Source: Paenibacillus wynnii | GTDB lineage: Bacteria; Bacillota; Bacilli; Paenibacillales; Paenibacillaceae | Length of the DNA: 64,000 bases | NCBI RefSeq assembly: GCF_000757885.1 | Contig: NZ_JQCR01000002.1 | Location: 1,488,001 to 1,552,000 of the forward strand | Direction of reading: 5' to 3' | Shown here: positions 9,512 through 17,147 of the stretch, one piece after another | Numbering within the stretch: position 1 is the first letter of the stretch | How the letters are laid out: each line of letters opens with the position of its first letter | Notes under the pieces: generated by a model | Databases searched by the model: none | Told to the model about the DNA's origin: nothing | What the model saw: only the letters and a program-made list of their open reading frames with translations | Program-made: the position numbers and the translations under genes

Positions 9512-10411
9512 ATGAAAAAAGCATCTGTAATCTTGACGAGCGCACTAGCTCTTGGTTTGCTCGCGGGCTGCGGGAACAACACTAACAACGCTCCTGCTGC
9601 TACTAACGCTCCTGCAGAAACAAAGGCTCCTGCTGCTAACGCAACTAACGCCGGTACTGAGACTGCTAAATACCAAGATGGAACATACTATGGTACTGCA
9701 GAAGCTGATGCAAAGACTGGCTGGCAATCATTCGCAATCTTGACTGTTGAAGGCGGCAAAATCACCAAAGCTGATTGGAATGCATTCAACGTTAACACTG
9801 CCGGCGACCTGAAGAAAAAGGTTTCTGAAGACGGTAAATACGGAATGAAAGAAAAAGGCGGAGCTAAAGCAGACTGGCATGAACAAGCAGCTACAGCCGA
9901 AGCTTTCCTGATCGAGAAACAAGATCCTGCAGCAATCACATTTAATGCTGAAGGTAAAACTGATGCAGTCTCCGGTGTTTCCATCGGAGTTAACGATTTC
10001 GTAGTAGCAGCACAAGCAGCTCTGGCTGCTGGCCCTGCACAAGCCGGCGCTCTTAAAGATGGCGGATACCATGCTGAAGGTGCTGAATTCGATCCAAATA
10101 ACGGTTTCAAATCAACTGTTGATCTAACTGTTGCTAACGGTAATGTTGTTGCTGCTAAATTCAGCGGCGTGAACAAAGACGGCGTTGACAAACAACAATA
10201 CTCCGCCGATGGTAAGTACGGCATGAAAGCTGCAGGCGCTCAAGCAGAATGGCATGAGGAAATCGCTAAAGTTCAAGCTTACTATGTTGAGAACAAAGCC
10301 ACTGCTCCTGCTCTTAACGATGAAGGTAAAACAGACGCTATTTCCGGCGTTTCCATCAGTGTAGGTGAATACTTTACCCTGGCAGAAAAAGCACTCGAAG
10401 GCGCGAAGTAA
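9512..10411 (+). CDS. PplA-like lipoprotein with two FMN-binding domains
   Basis: A 299-residue secreted lipoprotein. It has an N-terminal signal with lipobox LLAGC (Cys about 20), then an Ala/Thr/Asn-rich tether, then two tandem repeats of about 115 residues. Each repeat begins with a DGxYxGxA-like strand and ends with DAVSGVSIGV (about residue 152) or DAISGVSISV (about 278). This matches the architecture of Listeria PplA, whose two FMN_bind domains are covalently flavinylated by FmnB at a Thr in an SGAT-like motif and pass electrons to extracellular acceptors. Here the motif reads SGVS, with Val for Ala and Ser for Thr. The next gene encodes Ndh2, matching the Listeria order. Codon use suggests high expression. 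A pheromone role for the signal peptide, as in PplA, is possible but untested. Confidence 0.88.
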   Translation: MKKASVILTSALALGLLAGCGNNTNNAPAATNAPAETKAPAANATNAGTETAKYQDGTYYGTAEADAKTGWQSFAILTVEGGKITKADWNAFNVNTAGDLKKKVSEDGKYGMKEKGGAKADWHEQAATAEAFLIEKQDPAAITFNAEGKTDAVSGVSIGVNDFVVAAQAALAAGPAQAGALKDGGYHAEGAEFDPNNGFKSTVDLTVANGNVVAAKFSGVNKDGVDKQQYSADGKYGMKAAGAQAEWHEEIAKVQAYYVENKATAPALNDEGKTDAISGVSISVGEYFTLAEKALEGAK

Positions 10412-10457
10412 TACGCGATCCTCTTGCAGCTAATCAGATGAATGAGGTGAGTTTCTT

Positions 10458-12338
10458 TTGAAAAAAATAGTCATTTTGGGCGGCGGCTACGGCGGCGTAC
10501 TAACGGCCAAAAAACTAGCAAAGAAATTTAAGAACAACAAAGAAGTAGAAATCAAGCTGATTGACCGAAATCCATATCACACCCTTTTGACTGAGCTGCA
10601 TGAGGTTGCCGCGAACCGCGCTCCAGAGGATTCGATCAAGATTGATTTGAAGAAAATTTTTGCAGGTCTTAAAGTGGATGTAGTGCTTGATGAAATCAGC
10701 AATATTGATTTCAAAGGCAAAAAGCTGCAATCCGAAAAAGCAACATATGCATATGATTATCTGGTAATCGGTACGGGCAGCAAACCAACATTCTTCGGTA
10801 TTCCTGGAGCAGAAGAGAACACTTTGTCCTTCTGGTCTTACGATGATGCTGTTGCCCTGAAACGTCAAACCCGTGATATGTTCACTCTGGCAGCCAAGGA
10901 AAAGAATGCAGCCGTTCGTCGCTCCATGCTTACCTTTGTCGTTGTTGGCGCCGGCTTTACCGGTGTTGAGTTGATCGGTGAGATGGCTGAATACCGTGAA
11001 GATCTTTGCAAAGAGTTCTATATTGATCCATCCGAAGTTCGCTTGATCGTTGCTGATATGGCACCTAAGATTCTGCCGATTCTTCCAGACAAGTTGATTC
11101 AGAAAGCTGAATCGTACCTTCGCAAGATGAACGTAGAAATCGTAACCAACGCTAAAATTACAGAAGTAGGCAAAGGCAGTGTTGCCCTCGGTGAGAAGAA
11201 CGTTGTAGATACGCATACAGTAGTTTGGACCGCAGGTGTTGAAGGTTCCGAAATCGTCGGCACTCTTGATGTTCAACAACAAGGCCGTAAACGTATCGTT
11301 ACCAACGAACATCTTGAAAGTGTGGACCACAAGAACGTATACGTTGTAGGGGATAACATTTTCTTCATTCCTGAAGGCGAAACACGTCCTGTACCTCAAA
11401 TGGTTGAAAATGCTGAGCAAGCAGCTCCTGTGATTGCTGCCAACATCACTGCAGACATCAACGGTACGCCTAAAAAAGCATACAAACCAGGCTTCCACGG
11501 AACAATGGTATCTATCGGTAGCCGCTACGGTGTAGCAAACGTTGGTTTGCCAGGCAAGTTCTTCATGCTTACCGGATTCATGGCTATGTTGTCTAAACAC
11601 TTTATCAATATGTTCTACCTGTCCCAAGTTGTTGGCTTTAACAAAGTATGGACTTACATGATGCACGAGTTCTTCCATGTTGAGAACCGCAAGAGTTTTG
11701 TGGGCGGCTACTTCTCCAAGCGTTCACCTAACTTCTGGCTCGTTCCGCTACGTATGCTGCTCGGTGGGATGTGGGTCTATGAAGGTGTCGACAAGCTCAA
11801 AAAAATCTGGGAAGATCCCGATAAGATTTTCCTGATTCCAGCCGCTCCTAATGCAACAGATGCAGCTTCGGCAGCAAGTCAAGCAGTGGATGCTGTAAAA
11901 GAAACGGTAGACGCTCAATCAGCAGCTTCAGCAGTTACAACTGCCAAAGAAGCAGTTGAAGCCCTTCCAGTTCCAGGTTTTATATACGATACTACTAACT
12001 GGTTCATGGATCTGATGTTCTACAACCCAGATGGAACTTACACTTTCTTGGCCAAATGGTTCCAACTTGGTATGGTATGTGCAGAAATCGTCTTCGGTAT
12101 TATGCTTATCGTTGGTCTGTTCTCTGCTATCGCCTCTATTGCCACAATTGGTATGGCTGTAATGATCTGGTCTACAAAAATGGCATCCACAGAGATGTTA
12201 TGGTACGTAGCTGCAGCTATTGCCTGCATCGGTGGATCCGGAAGTGTGTTCGGCCTAGATTACTATGTCCTTCCTTGGCTTAAGAAACATTGGAAGAAGA
12301 TTCCTCTGGTCAGACGTTGGTATCTCTACACTGACTGA
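10458..12338 (+). CDS. ndh2: Type II NADH dehydrogenase with C-terminal membrane extension (Ndh2 of extracellular electron transfer)
   Basis: A 626-residue flavoprotein. Residues 1-400 form a pyridine nucleotide-disulfide oxidoreductase: FAD motif GGGYGG at 8-13, NADH motif VVGAGFTGVE near 163, and YVVGDN near 300. Residues beyond 400 add membrane segments and an Ala-rich linker (about 465-520) before a DoxX-like membrane domain. Ordinary Ndh-2 enzymes are about 400 residues; this long form is characteristic of the Ndh2 of flavin-based electron transfer, which oxidises NADH and reduces a dedicated demethylmenaquinone-like pool. The start is TTG at 10458, after AGGTGAG, 46 bp downstream of the lipoprotein gene. 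The pair is almost certainly co-transcribed. Confidence 0.92.
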   Translation: MKKIVILGGGYGGVLTAKKLAKKFKNNKEVEIKLIDRNPYHTLLTELHEVAANRAPEDSIKIDLKKIFAGLKVDVVLDEISNIDFKGKKLQSEKATYAYDYLVIGTGSKPTFFGIPGAEENTLSFWSYDDAVALKRQTRDMFTLAAKEKNAAVRRSMLTFVVVGAGFTGVELIGEMAEYREDLCKEFYIDPSEVRLIVADMAPKILPILPDKLIQKAESYLRKMNVEIVTNAKITEVGKGSVALGEKNVVDTHTVVWTAGVEGSEIVGTLDVQQQGRKRIVTNEHLESVDHKNVYVVGDNIFFIPEGETRPVPQMVENAEQAAPVIAANITADINGTPKKAYKPGFHGTMVSIGSRYGVANVGLPGKFFMLTGFMAMLSKHFINMFYLSQVVGFNKVWTYMMHEFFHVENRKSFVGGYFSKRSPNFWLVPLRMLLGGMWVYEGVDKLKKIWEDPDKIFLIPAAPNATDAASAASQAVDAVKETVDAQSAASAVTTAKEAVEALPVPGFIYDTTNWFMDLMFYNPDGTYTFLAKWFQLGMVCAEIVFGIMLIVGLFSAIASIATIGMAVMIWSTKMASTEMLWYVAAAIACIGGSGSVFGLDYYVLPWLKKHWKKIPLVRRWYLYTD

Positions 12339-12432
12339 CGGTAATAATCTTTCATACCCTCTTTGCACCATTATATAAACAAGATATGTAGATCGTATGT
12401 GCTTTTCCATAAAAATTAATATAGTTTTTTCT

Positions 12433-12464
12433 AGAGTAATGTGTCCTCCGGGGCACATTACTCT
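12433..12464 (+). terminator. Hairpin between ndh2 and the prenyl synthase genes
   Basis: Perfect 11-bp arms AGAGTAATGTG and CACATTACTCT enclose a 10-nt loop. Only a weak T-run follows, so it may be an attenuator or mRNA-stability element that sets lower expression of the downstream quinone genes rather than a full terminator. Confidence 0.6.
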
Positions 12465-12542
12465 CCTTATTTAAAGAGTGGTTTTGTAGGGATGATCAGG
12501 GGATGGTTGCTCCAGCAAAACCGACAAGAAGGAGAGAATCTT

Positions 12543-12992
12543 GTGAACAGTCAACTCATGGAAGATAGCTTCCGGTTGCTTCAGGCGGATATGTCACCGA
12601 TCGCCGGGATTCAGCTTCAGCTCTCTCCGGCGGAATGTGAGCGTCTGCTTCCGGTACTGGAACGCTATAATGTAGATGAATGCCGCAGAGCTCCATTACT
12701 GGGCATATACATCATATTGACATTGGCTGCACAGCGCCATATGGAATGCACTCCGCATCATCCCAACCTGATCCGAAATATATTGGATGGAGATTATTTG
12801 TATAGCTTTTATCTTCAGTTTGCGGTGAAATACCGGGAGCTGGACCTGGTTGCTTATTTAGCTCCTTCTATTAAAAAAATGCAAATTAGACGGTCAAATG
12901 GGAACTTAGCGGAAGAGAATCTGGCTTCTGGAATGGAACAATTCCTGATACAAGAGCGCAGGCAGCAAAGCCGCACAAGCAAAGCCATTTGA
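12543..12992 (+). CDS. Short heptaprenyl diphosphate synthase component I-like protein
   Basis: About 149 residues from the GTG at 12543, chosen for the AAGGAG site 8-10 nt upstream; the frame is open further, to 12441, but through a hairpin. Residues about 105-130 read ILDGDYLYSFYLQFAVKYR, which resembles the conserved GDYYSGLYY region of HepS/GerCA, the small regulatory subunit that sets product chain length. Classical component I is about 250 residues, so this is a shortened or diverged form. The next gene, 16 bp downstream, is the catalytic component II, as expected for a HepS-HepT pair. The identification rests on one motif plus context. Confidence 0.65.
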   Translation: MNSQLMEDSFRLLQADMSPIAGIQLQLSPAECERLLPVLERYNVDECRRAPLLGIYIILTLAAQRHMECTPHHPNLIRNILDGDYLYSFYLQFAVKYRELDLVAYLAPSIKKMQIRRSNGNLAEENLASGMEQFLIQERRQQSRTSKAI

Positions 12993-13008
12993 CGGGTGGG
13001 ATAAATAG

Positions 13009-13989
13009 ATGAAATTGCACGAAGCCTTGAATATAGACCTTGGAGAAATTGACCGTGAGATCGAACAACTAGTGACTCGGGATAAAGATGTGCCTAAGCA
13101 CTCTCAGCTATCCAGCAGTATCCTCGAGCTCATTGGTTCCGGCGGCAAACGTCTTCGACCGCTTATGGTTATCGTTGGCAGCCGATTTGGCAGGAAGACC
13201 TCCGGCCGCCGTACTATACAACTAGCCGCTGCTGCCGAATTTATACATGTTGCTTCACTAGTCCATGACGATATCATTGATTCTGCAGAGCTACGGCGTG
13301 GCCAACCTGCGCTGCATACCAAGACTGGCATTACTTCTGCTGTTCATATCGGTAATTATATGTCCGCACGGGTGATTGAGCTCTTAAGTAAATACACCTC
13401 AGACAAAGACAGATATGTACATGATTTATCAGCTGTCGCTACCGCTCAGCTATGTCTCGGGGAATATCAACAAATGGAGCTTGCCTACAATTACGACATT
13501 TCGATGGAGCAATACCTCGAGAAATCTCGTAACAAAACAGCCCTGCTGATGGCTACCTGCCTACGAGTCGGTGCTTTGTCCTCTGACAGCACAGAAGAAG
13601 TTGCTAAACTGTTGTATGCCTTTGGAGAAGCCTTAGGAATGTCTTTTCAAATCCAGGATGACCTATTGGACTTCACGCAGTCTGAGGCGGTACTCGGTAA
13701 GCCTGCGGGCAGCGACCTTCGGCATGGTCAGGTTACCCTGCCTGTGCTTTATGCATTGCAGGACCCGGCGCTGGAAGCTGTCATCCGTAAGATTGGCCCC
13801 GATTCGACCGAATCTGAGGTAGCCTATGTGCTAGAGCTTATTAAATTTAGCGAAGCCTTATCACGGGCTGAAGAGATCAGCCAGGACTACCTCGATCAAG
13901 CCGCATCCATCATACAACAGCTTTCCGCCTATCCGGCGCATGTTGACTTGGAAACATTGCTGCAATATTTTGCAGCACGTGATCGATAA
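13009..13989 (+). CDS. Polyprenyl diphosphate synthase, catalytic subunit (HepT/DmkB-like)
   Basis: A 326-residue trans-isoprenyl synthase that elongates farnesyl diphosphate with isopentenyl diphosphate to make a quinone side chain. The first Asp-rich motif is LVHDDIIDSA (about residue 84) and the second is QIQDDLLDFT (about 210), with GKPAGSDLRHGQVTLP after it. The GKRLRPL motif near residue 45 binds diphosphate. Its place directly behind lipoprotein-ndh2 matches DmkB of the Listeria electron-transfer locus, a second synthase making the prenyl chain of the dedicated quinone. A general menaquinone role is the alternative. A strong terminator follows 28 bp downstream. Confidence 0.9.
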   Translation: MKLHEALNIDLGEIDREIEQLVTRDKDVPKHSQLSSSILELIGSGGKRLRPLMVIVGSRFGRKTSGRRTIQLAAAAEFIHVASLVHDDIIDSAELRRGQPALHTKTGITSAVHIGNYMSARVIELLSKYTSDKDRYVHDLSAVATAQLCLGEYQQMELAYNYDISMEQYLEKSRNKTALLMATCLRVGALSSDSTEEVAKLLYAFGEALGMSFQIQDDLLDFTQSEAVLGKPAGSDLRHGQVTLPVLYALQDPALEAVIRKIGPDSTESEVAYVLELIKFSEALSRAEEISQDYLDQAASIIQQLSAYPAHVDLETLLQYFAARDR

Positions 13990-14016
13990 ATGCCAGTCCA
14001 CATACCTGCTGATACC

Positions 14017-14062
14017 AAAAACACGGATACCGCCCATTAAATGAGCTGGAATCCGTGTTTTT
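14017..14062 (+). terminator. Intrinsic terminator of the plus-strand electron-transfer operon
   Basis: Perfect 12-bp arms AAAAACACGGAT (14017-14028) and ATCCGTGTTTTT (14051-14062). The T-run ends the plus-strand operon; the A-run also allows weak use on the other strand. Confidence 0.85.
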
Positions 14063-14108
14063 GTGTATAGGGTATCCCCTGGAATAACTATTCTTAAAGC
14101 ACTAAACA

Positions 14109-14276
14109 TCAGCACATAGACTTTTTAGATGAGTATTGATTAAGAAGTCCATCCAATACGATAGATTGTTTGATAACCTCGGGATGTGTTAAGAGGCCAT
14201 ACCTTTGCTGAGTTTTATACAGTTTTTGTCTAGCTCTCTCCACACGAAGTAAAGTCACATCCTGATTTCTCTCCAT
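14109..14276 (-). CDS. Spo0E-like aspartyl-phosphate phosphatase
   Basis: A 55-residue protein starting at the ATG at 14276, 7-10 nt after AAGGGGGTTG. It reads MERNQDVTLLRVERARQK at the start and carries HPEVIKQSIVLDGLLNQY, matching the Spo0E family signature (S-x-x-LD-x-L). Spo0E-type proteins are about 50-85 residues long helical hairpins that dephosphorylate Spo0A~P or related regulators and delay sporulation. In the family signature the Asp of LDxL is catalytic. It sits beside a peptide-receptor pair, which hints at joint control of differentiation. Confidence 0.8.
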   Translation of the reverse strand: MERNQDVTLLRVERARQKLYKTQQRYGLLTHPEVIKQSIVLDGLLNQYSSKKSMC

Positions 14277-14369
14277 GGTACAACCCCCTTATGTCATATA
14301 TTAGAACATATCGTCTAAAAATGGAGATTACCATAAAGTGCAACTCCAAAAATGACTAAATCTGTATAG

Positions 14370-14403
14370 AAAAAGACGCCCCCCGGTTAATCAGGGAACG
14401 CCC
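14370..14403 (-). terminator. Intrinsic terminator after the signal-peptide gene
   Basis: On the minus strand GGCGTTCCC pairs with GGGGGGCGTC (two to three G-U pairs) around TGATTAACC, then TTTTT. It lies 50 bp beyond the stop of the small peptide gene and ends the receptor-peptide unit. Confidence 0.7.
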
Positions 14404-14452
14404 ACATTCATAGTATATGGTTTTCTTTTTCAAAATGAATACAGTTTGCTCT

Positions 14453-14581
14453 TTAGCCCCCAGCACCATGAGTCATAGGCTGAAGAATATCCGTTGGAAT
14501 GCTAATAGACAAATCCCCTGCGGTAAATAGGACAAGCAAAATACTACCTGCTGCTAGCAATAAAGCAATCTTTCTCTTCAT
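14453..14581 (-). CDS. Secreted signal-peptide precursor (AloP/Phr-like), 42 residues
   Basis: A 42-residue precursor starting at the ATG at 14581 after AAAGGA. Lysines at 2 and 4 are followed by a hydrophobic core (IALLLAAGSILLVLF) and a polar tail ending LQPMTHGAGG. This is the layout of Phr/Alo pro-peptides, which are exported by Sec, trimmed, and reimported as a short C-terminal peptide; the mature signal is probably within PMTHGAGG. The gene overlaps the 3' end of the receptor gene by 38 bp in another frame, a typical receptor-peptide arrangement. It was found by reading the sequence between the receptor and the terminator. Confidence 0.82.
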   Translation of the reverse strand: MKRKIALLLAAGSILLVLFTAGDLSISIPTDILQPMTHGAGG

Positions 14582-15932
14582 TGTTCCTTTGCACCTCGCT
14601 AATTAGATTTGAATACGTTCTCTTATATTCCGGACGAGCTACCTCAAGGTATTTTTCAAACAATCCCACACATCTCACAATATTGGAATTACTCCTAATT
14701 TTAACACAAGATTCCAAACTTTCTAGTAGATAATTTAAGCCTATATCAATTTTTTTTGCAGCCAAATGATAGATTGCTAGTTCCATAAGGAACCGAATAT
14801 ACCTGTCGGACGTTAATTGCTGATTAAACTCTCCCAGCCGACTATGTTGTGCTTTGTAGGATAGGTAGCTATCGAATCGCAGAAGAATAGGATCTACGTT
14901 GAACTTGTGGCGGTTAGCTGCCTGCATAATTTTAAACAGCGCAGGAAAGATTTCATCTTCCCGTGACTCCACATAATGGAGATAATCAGGCAGCACCTCT
15001 ACTTGTCCGTCCATCAGGCGATACAGATAAGTATTTGCTTTTGCCCATTCCTTAAACTGTTCCATAACCCTTTGTTCACCTTCATTGGCTGGCGTCTTTA
15101 TCCAACTCATATCCGAATACAATCTAGCATAATACAAAGCCTTTTCGTAATTGCCGCTTTCATCATAAACCAATGACCTTAGTAATTGAGAATATAAGAT
15201 GTAATATATGTATGGGCGTACTGGGTGCTTTTGGAGATGATCTCTCTTCCAGAACTTGTATTGAGCAGACGCCTTTTTCTCTAATTCCTGAGCCAATTCA
15301 TTAACCTTATCCCAACGATGCAGCGAACTAAACACATCAGCTAAGTGCTTAAGTGCATCCAGCTGTTCTGCTTCATCCAGCCGTTCCACAAAAGGCTCAA
15401 ACCGATCGGCTAGTCGAAGATTTGCATCCTGGCACTGGCCTAAGGAAATTATAAACAAGCGGTATTGGCATACTGCCAAACGTTCAGAATGCTGGAATTT
15501 CTCCGCTTCGGATACACTCTCATACAGCAATGTTGCTGCAGCTCGTCGGCCTAGCCTTAATAATTCCTCTGCTGTATTAAAAAGCATGGACGAATACATA
15601 AGATTATCCATGATATGCTGAACTATTCTCTGAATAGAGTCGAGCTTGTCCAGTTCCGCACATCGATGCAGCAAAGGCCCAATCCGCCGCCAGTCCGGAG
15701 ATCCCTCAATGATATAATTATCTATATACATATCATAATAATAGCCCTCAGAATGCCCCATTCCCTTAGTGATTTGATCCAACTGATGCATCGCTATAGG
15801 GCGATGTCCGTGAAGTAAATTACTAAGTGTTCCAGAATGAAGACCAGATCGCTCCGCAAATTGGGCTAGTGTTAGCGATTCTCTTTTTAAGTAGTTTTCT
15901 AGCTCTGCTAGGATCGTAGATGTAGGTTCCAA
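14544..15932 (-). CDS. RRNPP-type quorum-sensing receptor/regulator (AimR/Alo-like)
   Basis: About 462 residues from the TTG at 15932, selected because GGGAGGGG lies 7 nt upstream; the frame is open to 15962. Residues 1-55 form an Xre-type helix-turn-helix (LTLAQFAERSGLHSGTLSNLLHG). The remaining 400 residues are helical pairs of the TPR kind that bind a cytoplasmic peptide. Together with the overlapping 42-residue precursor it forms a peptide-responsive regulator of the RRNPP group, similar to phage AimR and the chromosomal Alo systems reported in Paenibacillus. The target genes are unknown; the neighbouring Spo0E-like gene and electron-transfer operons are candidates by position only. Confidence 0.85.
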   Translation of the reverse strand: MEPTSTILAELENYLKRESLTLAQFAERSGLHSGTLSNLLHGHRPIAMHQLDQITKGMGHSEGYYYDMYIDNYIIEGSPDWRRIGPLLHRCAELDKLDSIQRIVQHIMDNLMYSSMLFNTAEELLRLGRRAAATLLYESVSEAEKFQHSERLAVCQYRLFIISLGQCQDANLRLADRFEPFVERLDEAEQLDALKHLADVFSSLHRWDKVNELAQELEKKASAQYKFWKRDHLQKHPVRPYIYYILYSQLLRSLVYDESGNYEKALYYARLYSDMSWIKTPANEGEQRVMEQFKEWAKANTYLYRLMDGQVEVLPDYLHYVESREDEIFPALFKIMQAANRHKFNVDPILLRFDSYLSYKAQHSRLGEFNQQLTSDRYIRFLMELAIYHLAAKKIDIGLNYLLESLESCVKIRSNSNIVRCVGLFEKYLEVARPEYKRTYSNLISEVQRNNEEKDCFIASSR

Positions 15933-16083
15933 AACACAACCCCTCCCATACTTAAAATCCAAAAATAGGATAACATTCCCATTAATCTTTATTATACAAA
16001 ATACCAGTGGTTAATAACATACATAGGACGAAAATTCTAATTTTCTCCTAATAGAATCAATTGCATAATTCCAAGACCTTGTT

Positions 16084-16463
16084 ATGCTTGAGTTTTTAAG
16101 GCATAAAAAAAGGAGTACCTCCCCAAATTTCGAAGTGTTAAGTACCACTACAAAACACCGAAAGAGGAAGAAACTCCAGACGTATAGTATTGAACAAGAA
16201 AGTCTGTTGCAATCCCTTTTTATTCGAATCGCAGAACGTATACCGACGATTAAAGATTTATGGAAACGTTTGAAACGAAGTATCGAATTCAGCACAGATT
16301 GCGGTTTTAGTGGTTCCGATCGCATTCCAAGTGAAGCTTCTTACACCCGGTTAATCCAAAAGCTCTAAACATCTCAGGTTTTTCAGCGATCGCAATGGAT
16401 GCCACTCACGTTGAAGCTAGGGACCGCCAGCCAGAGAAGAAAAAACACGCATCTGTTAACTTT
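16084..16463 (+). pseudogene. Decayed transposase fragment (DDE, IS1182-like)
   Basis: The first frame (16084-16368) carries a transposase N-terminal part ending IPSEASYTRLIQKL, a segment that precedes the DDE core in this group. The frame then shifts: in another frame, from about 16380, AIAMDATHVEARDRQPEKKKHA reproduces the first catalytic Asp region (DATHxEARD). The rest of the enzyme is missing. One frameshift and 3' truncation make it non-functional. It lies between the quorum-sensing unit and the convergent operon, marking an old insertion. Confidence 0.75.
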
Positions 16464-16560
16464 TTTTCTCTAACTAGCGTAAATAGCGAACGAAGCATAG
16501 CTCGTAAGAAAAGATAAATGGCATCCAGACACCAATCAAATAACAACTCGGAGGAATAAA

Positions 16561-16857
16561 ATGCGAAAAGTTGATCGGTTTATCCTGCTACTTCTGGCGG
16601 TTACCCCCCTTTTAATAGTGGCAAATATCGCCTTAGCTCAAAATTACTCTGCCAGTCTTGTTGAGAATAGCGAAGGTATAGGAATTTCAAATTCAATCGC
16701 TTCCCTCTTAATTAGAGAGGATGGTTGGTCTGTGGAATCGTTTAAACAGGCCTATCATTTATCAGCAATTCTAGTGATCCTGACTTCACTGCTCAACTTA
16801 GTTCTCATCATCTACCGCCTTATAACTTCAAACACACGAAAGGCTACCCTAGGTTAA
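16561..16857 (+). CDS. Small two-segment membrane protein, unknown function
   Basis: 98 residues. It has an N-terminal hydrophobic segment (FILLLLAVTPLLIVANIALA, about 7-26) that may be a signal or anchor. A polar extracytoplasmic loop holds NYSASLVENSEG, and a second hydrophobic segment (LSAILVILTSLLNLVLIIY, about 68-86) ends in a basic tail. A clear CTCGGAGGAATAAA ribosome site supports the ATG at 16561. The stop codon lies inside a strong terminator, so it is a monocistronic gene in a small gap between a dead transposase and a repeat. I do not recognise the family. Confidence 0.7.
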   Translation: MRKVDRFILLLLAVTPLLIVANIALAQNYSASLVENSEGIGISNSIASLLIREDGWSVESFKQAYHLSAILVILTSLLNLVLIIYRLITSNTRKATLG

Positions 16858-16875
16858 AGGGTAGCCTTTTGTGTG
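16833..16875 (+). terminator. Intrinsic terminator overlapping a stop codon
   Basis: CACACGAAAGGCTACCCT pairs over 18 bp (one G-U) with its downstream complement around AGGTTAA, followed after a few bases by a T-run. The stop TAA of the small membrane protein sits in the loop. Confidence 0.85.
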
Positions 16876-16896
16876 TATTTTTTTAAAAAGCAAGGA

Positions 16897-16928
16897 AGGA
16901 AGAAAAGCAACATCACGCTTTTCTTCCT
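16897..16928. terminator. Hairpin downstream of the convergent operon
   Basis: Perfect 12-bp arms AGGAAGAAAAGC and GCTTTTCTTCCT around an 8-nt loop. On the minus strand it is followed by a T-rich tract, so it may stop transcription coming from the ubiA-like gene through the 137-bp repeat. Confidence 0.5.
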
Positions 16929-16990
16929 CCTACCCTCCCACGTTGGGTAGGCATGGTTGTCTTTTGTTGTTAGCTAAGGGAAGGTTGGGG

Positions 16991-17127
16991 CGGAACGCAG
17001 AGGAATTTTTGGAACTGGAGAAGCGTAGCGTTCGCCTTTATCGTTGGATTTCAACCGCATAGGCGGTTCCAATCAAGAAATCCAAGGATAACAGCGATCG
17101 GAAGTCCAAACATTCCGCGCAGTGACG
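16991..17127 (-). repeat. 137-bp structured intergenic repeat, copy 1
   Basis: This stretch is the reverse complement of 44180-44316, with the same 137-bp length and high identity by eye. The element is a long imperfect palindrome. Outer arms contain GGAATGTTTGGACTTCC and its partner CCAGTTCCAAA. The inner stem here pairs TTATCCTTGGATTTC with GAAATCCAACGATAA around a loop with a second small GAACCGC/GCGGTT stem. It lies between the small membrane protein and the end of the ubiA-like gene. It encodes no plausible protein. Confidence 0.8.
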
Positions 17128-17147
17128 TTCACCCAACCACCCGCTCC

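Noticed and set aside
10515..11678. 387-codon minus-strand frame inside ndh2
   Set aside because: It is antisense to a well-supported gene, Cys/Phe/His-rich, and has no start signals or family features.
13009..13989. Treating the polyprenyl synthase as only the general menaquinone HepT
   Set aside because: Not excluded, but the tight placement behind the lipoprotein and ndh2 makes a dedicated role more likely; the general role is kept as an alternative.
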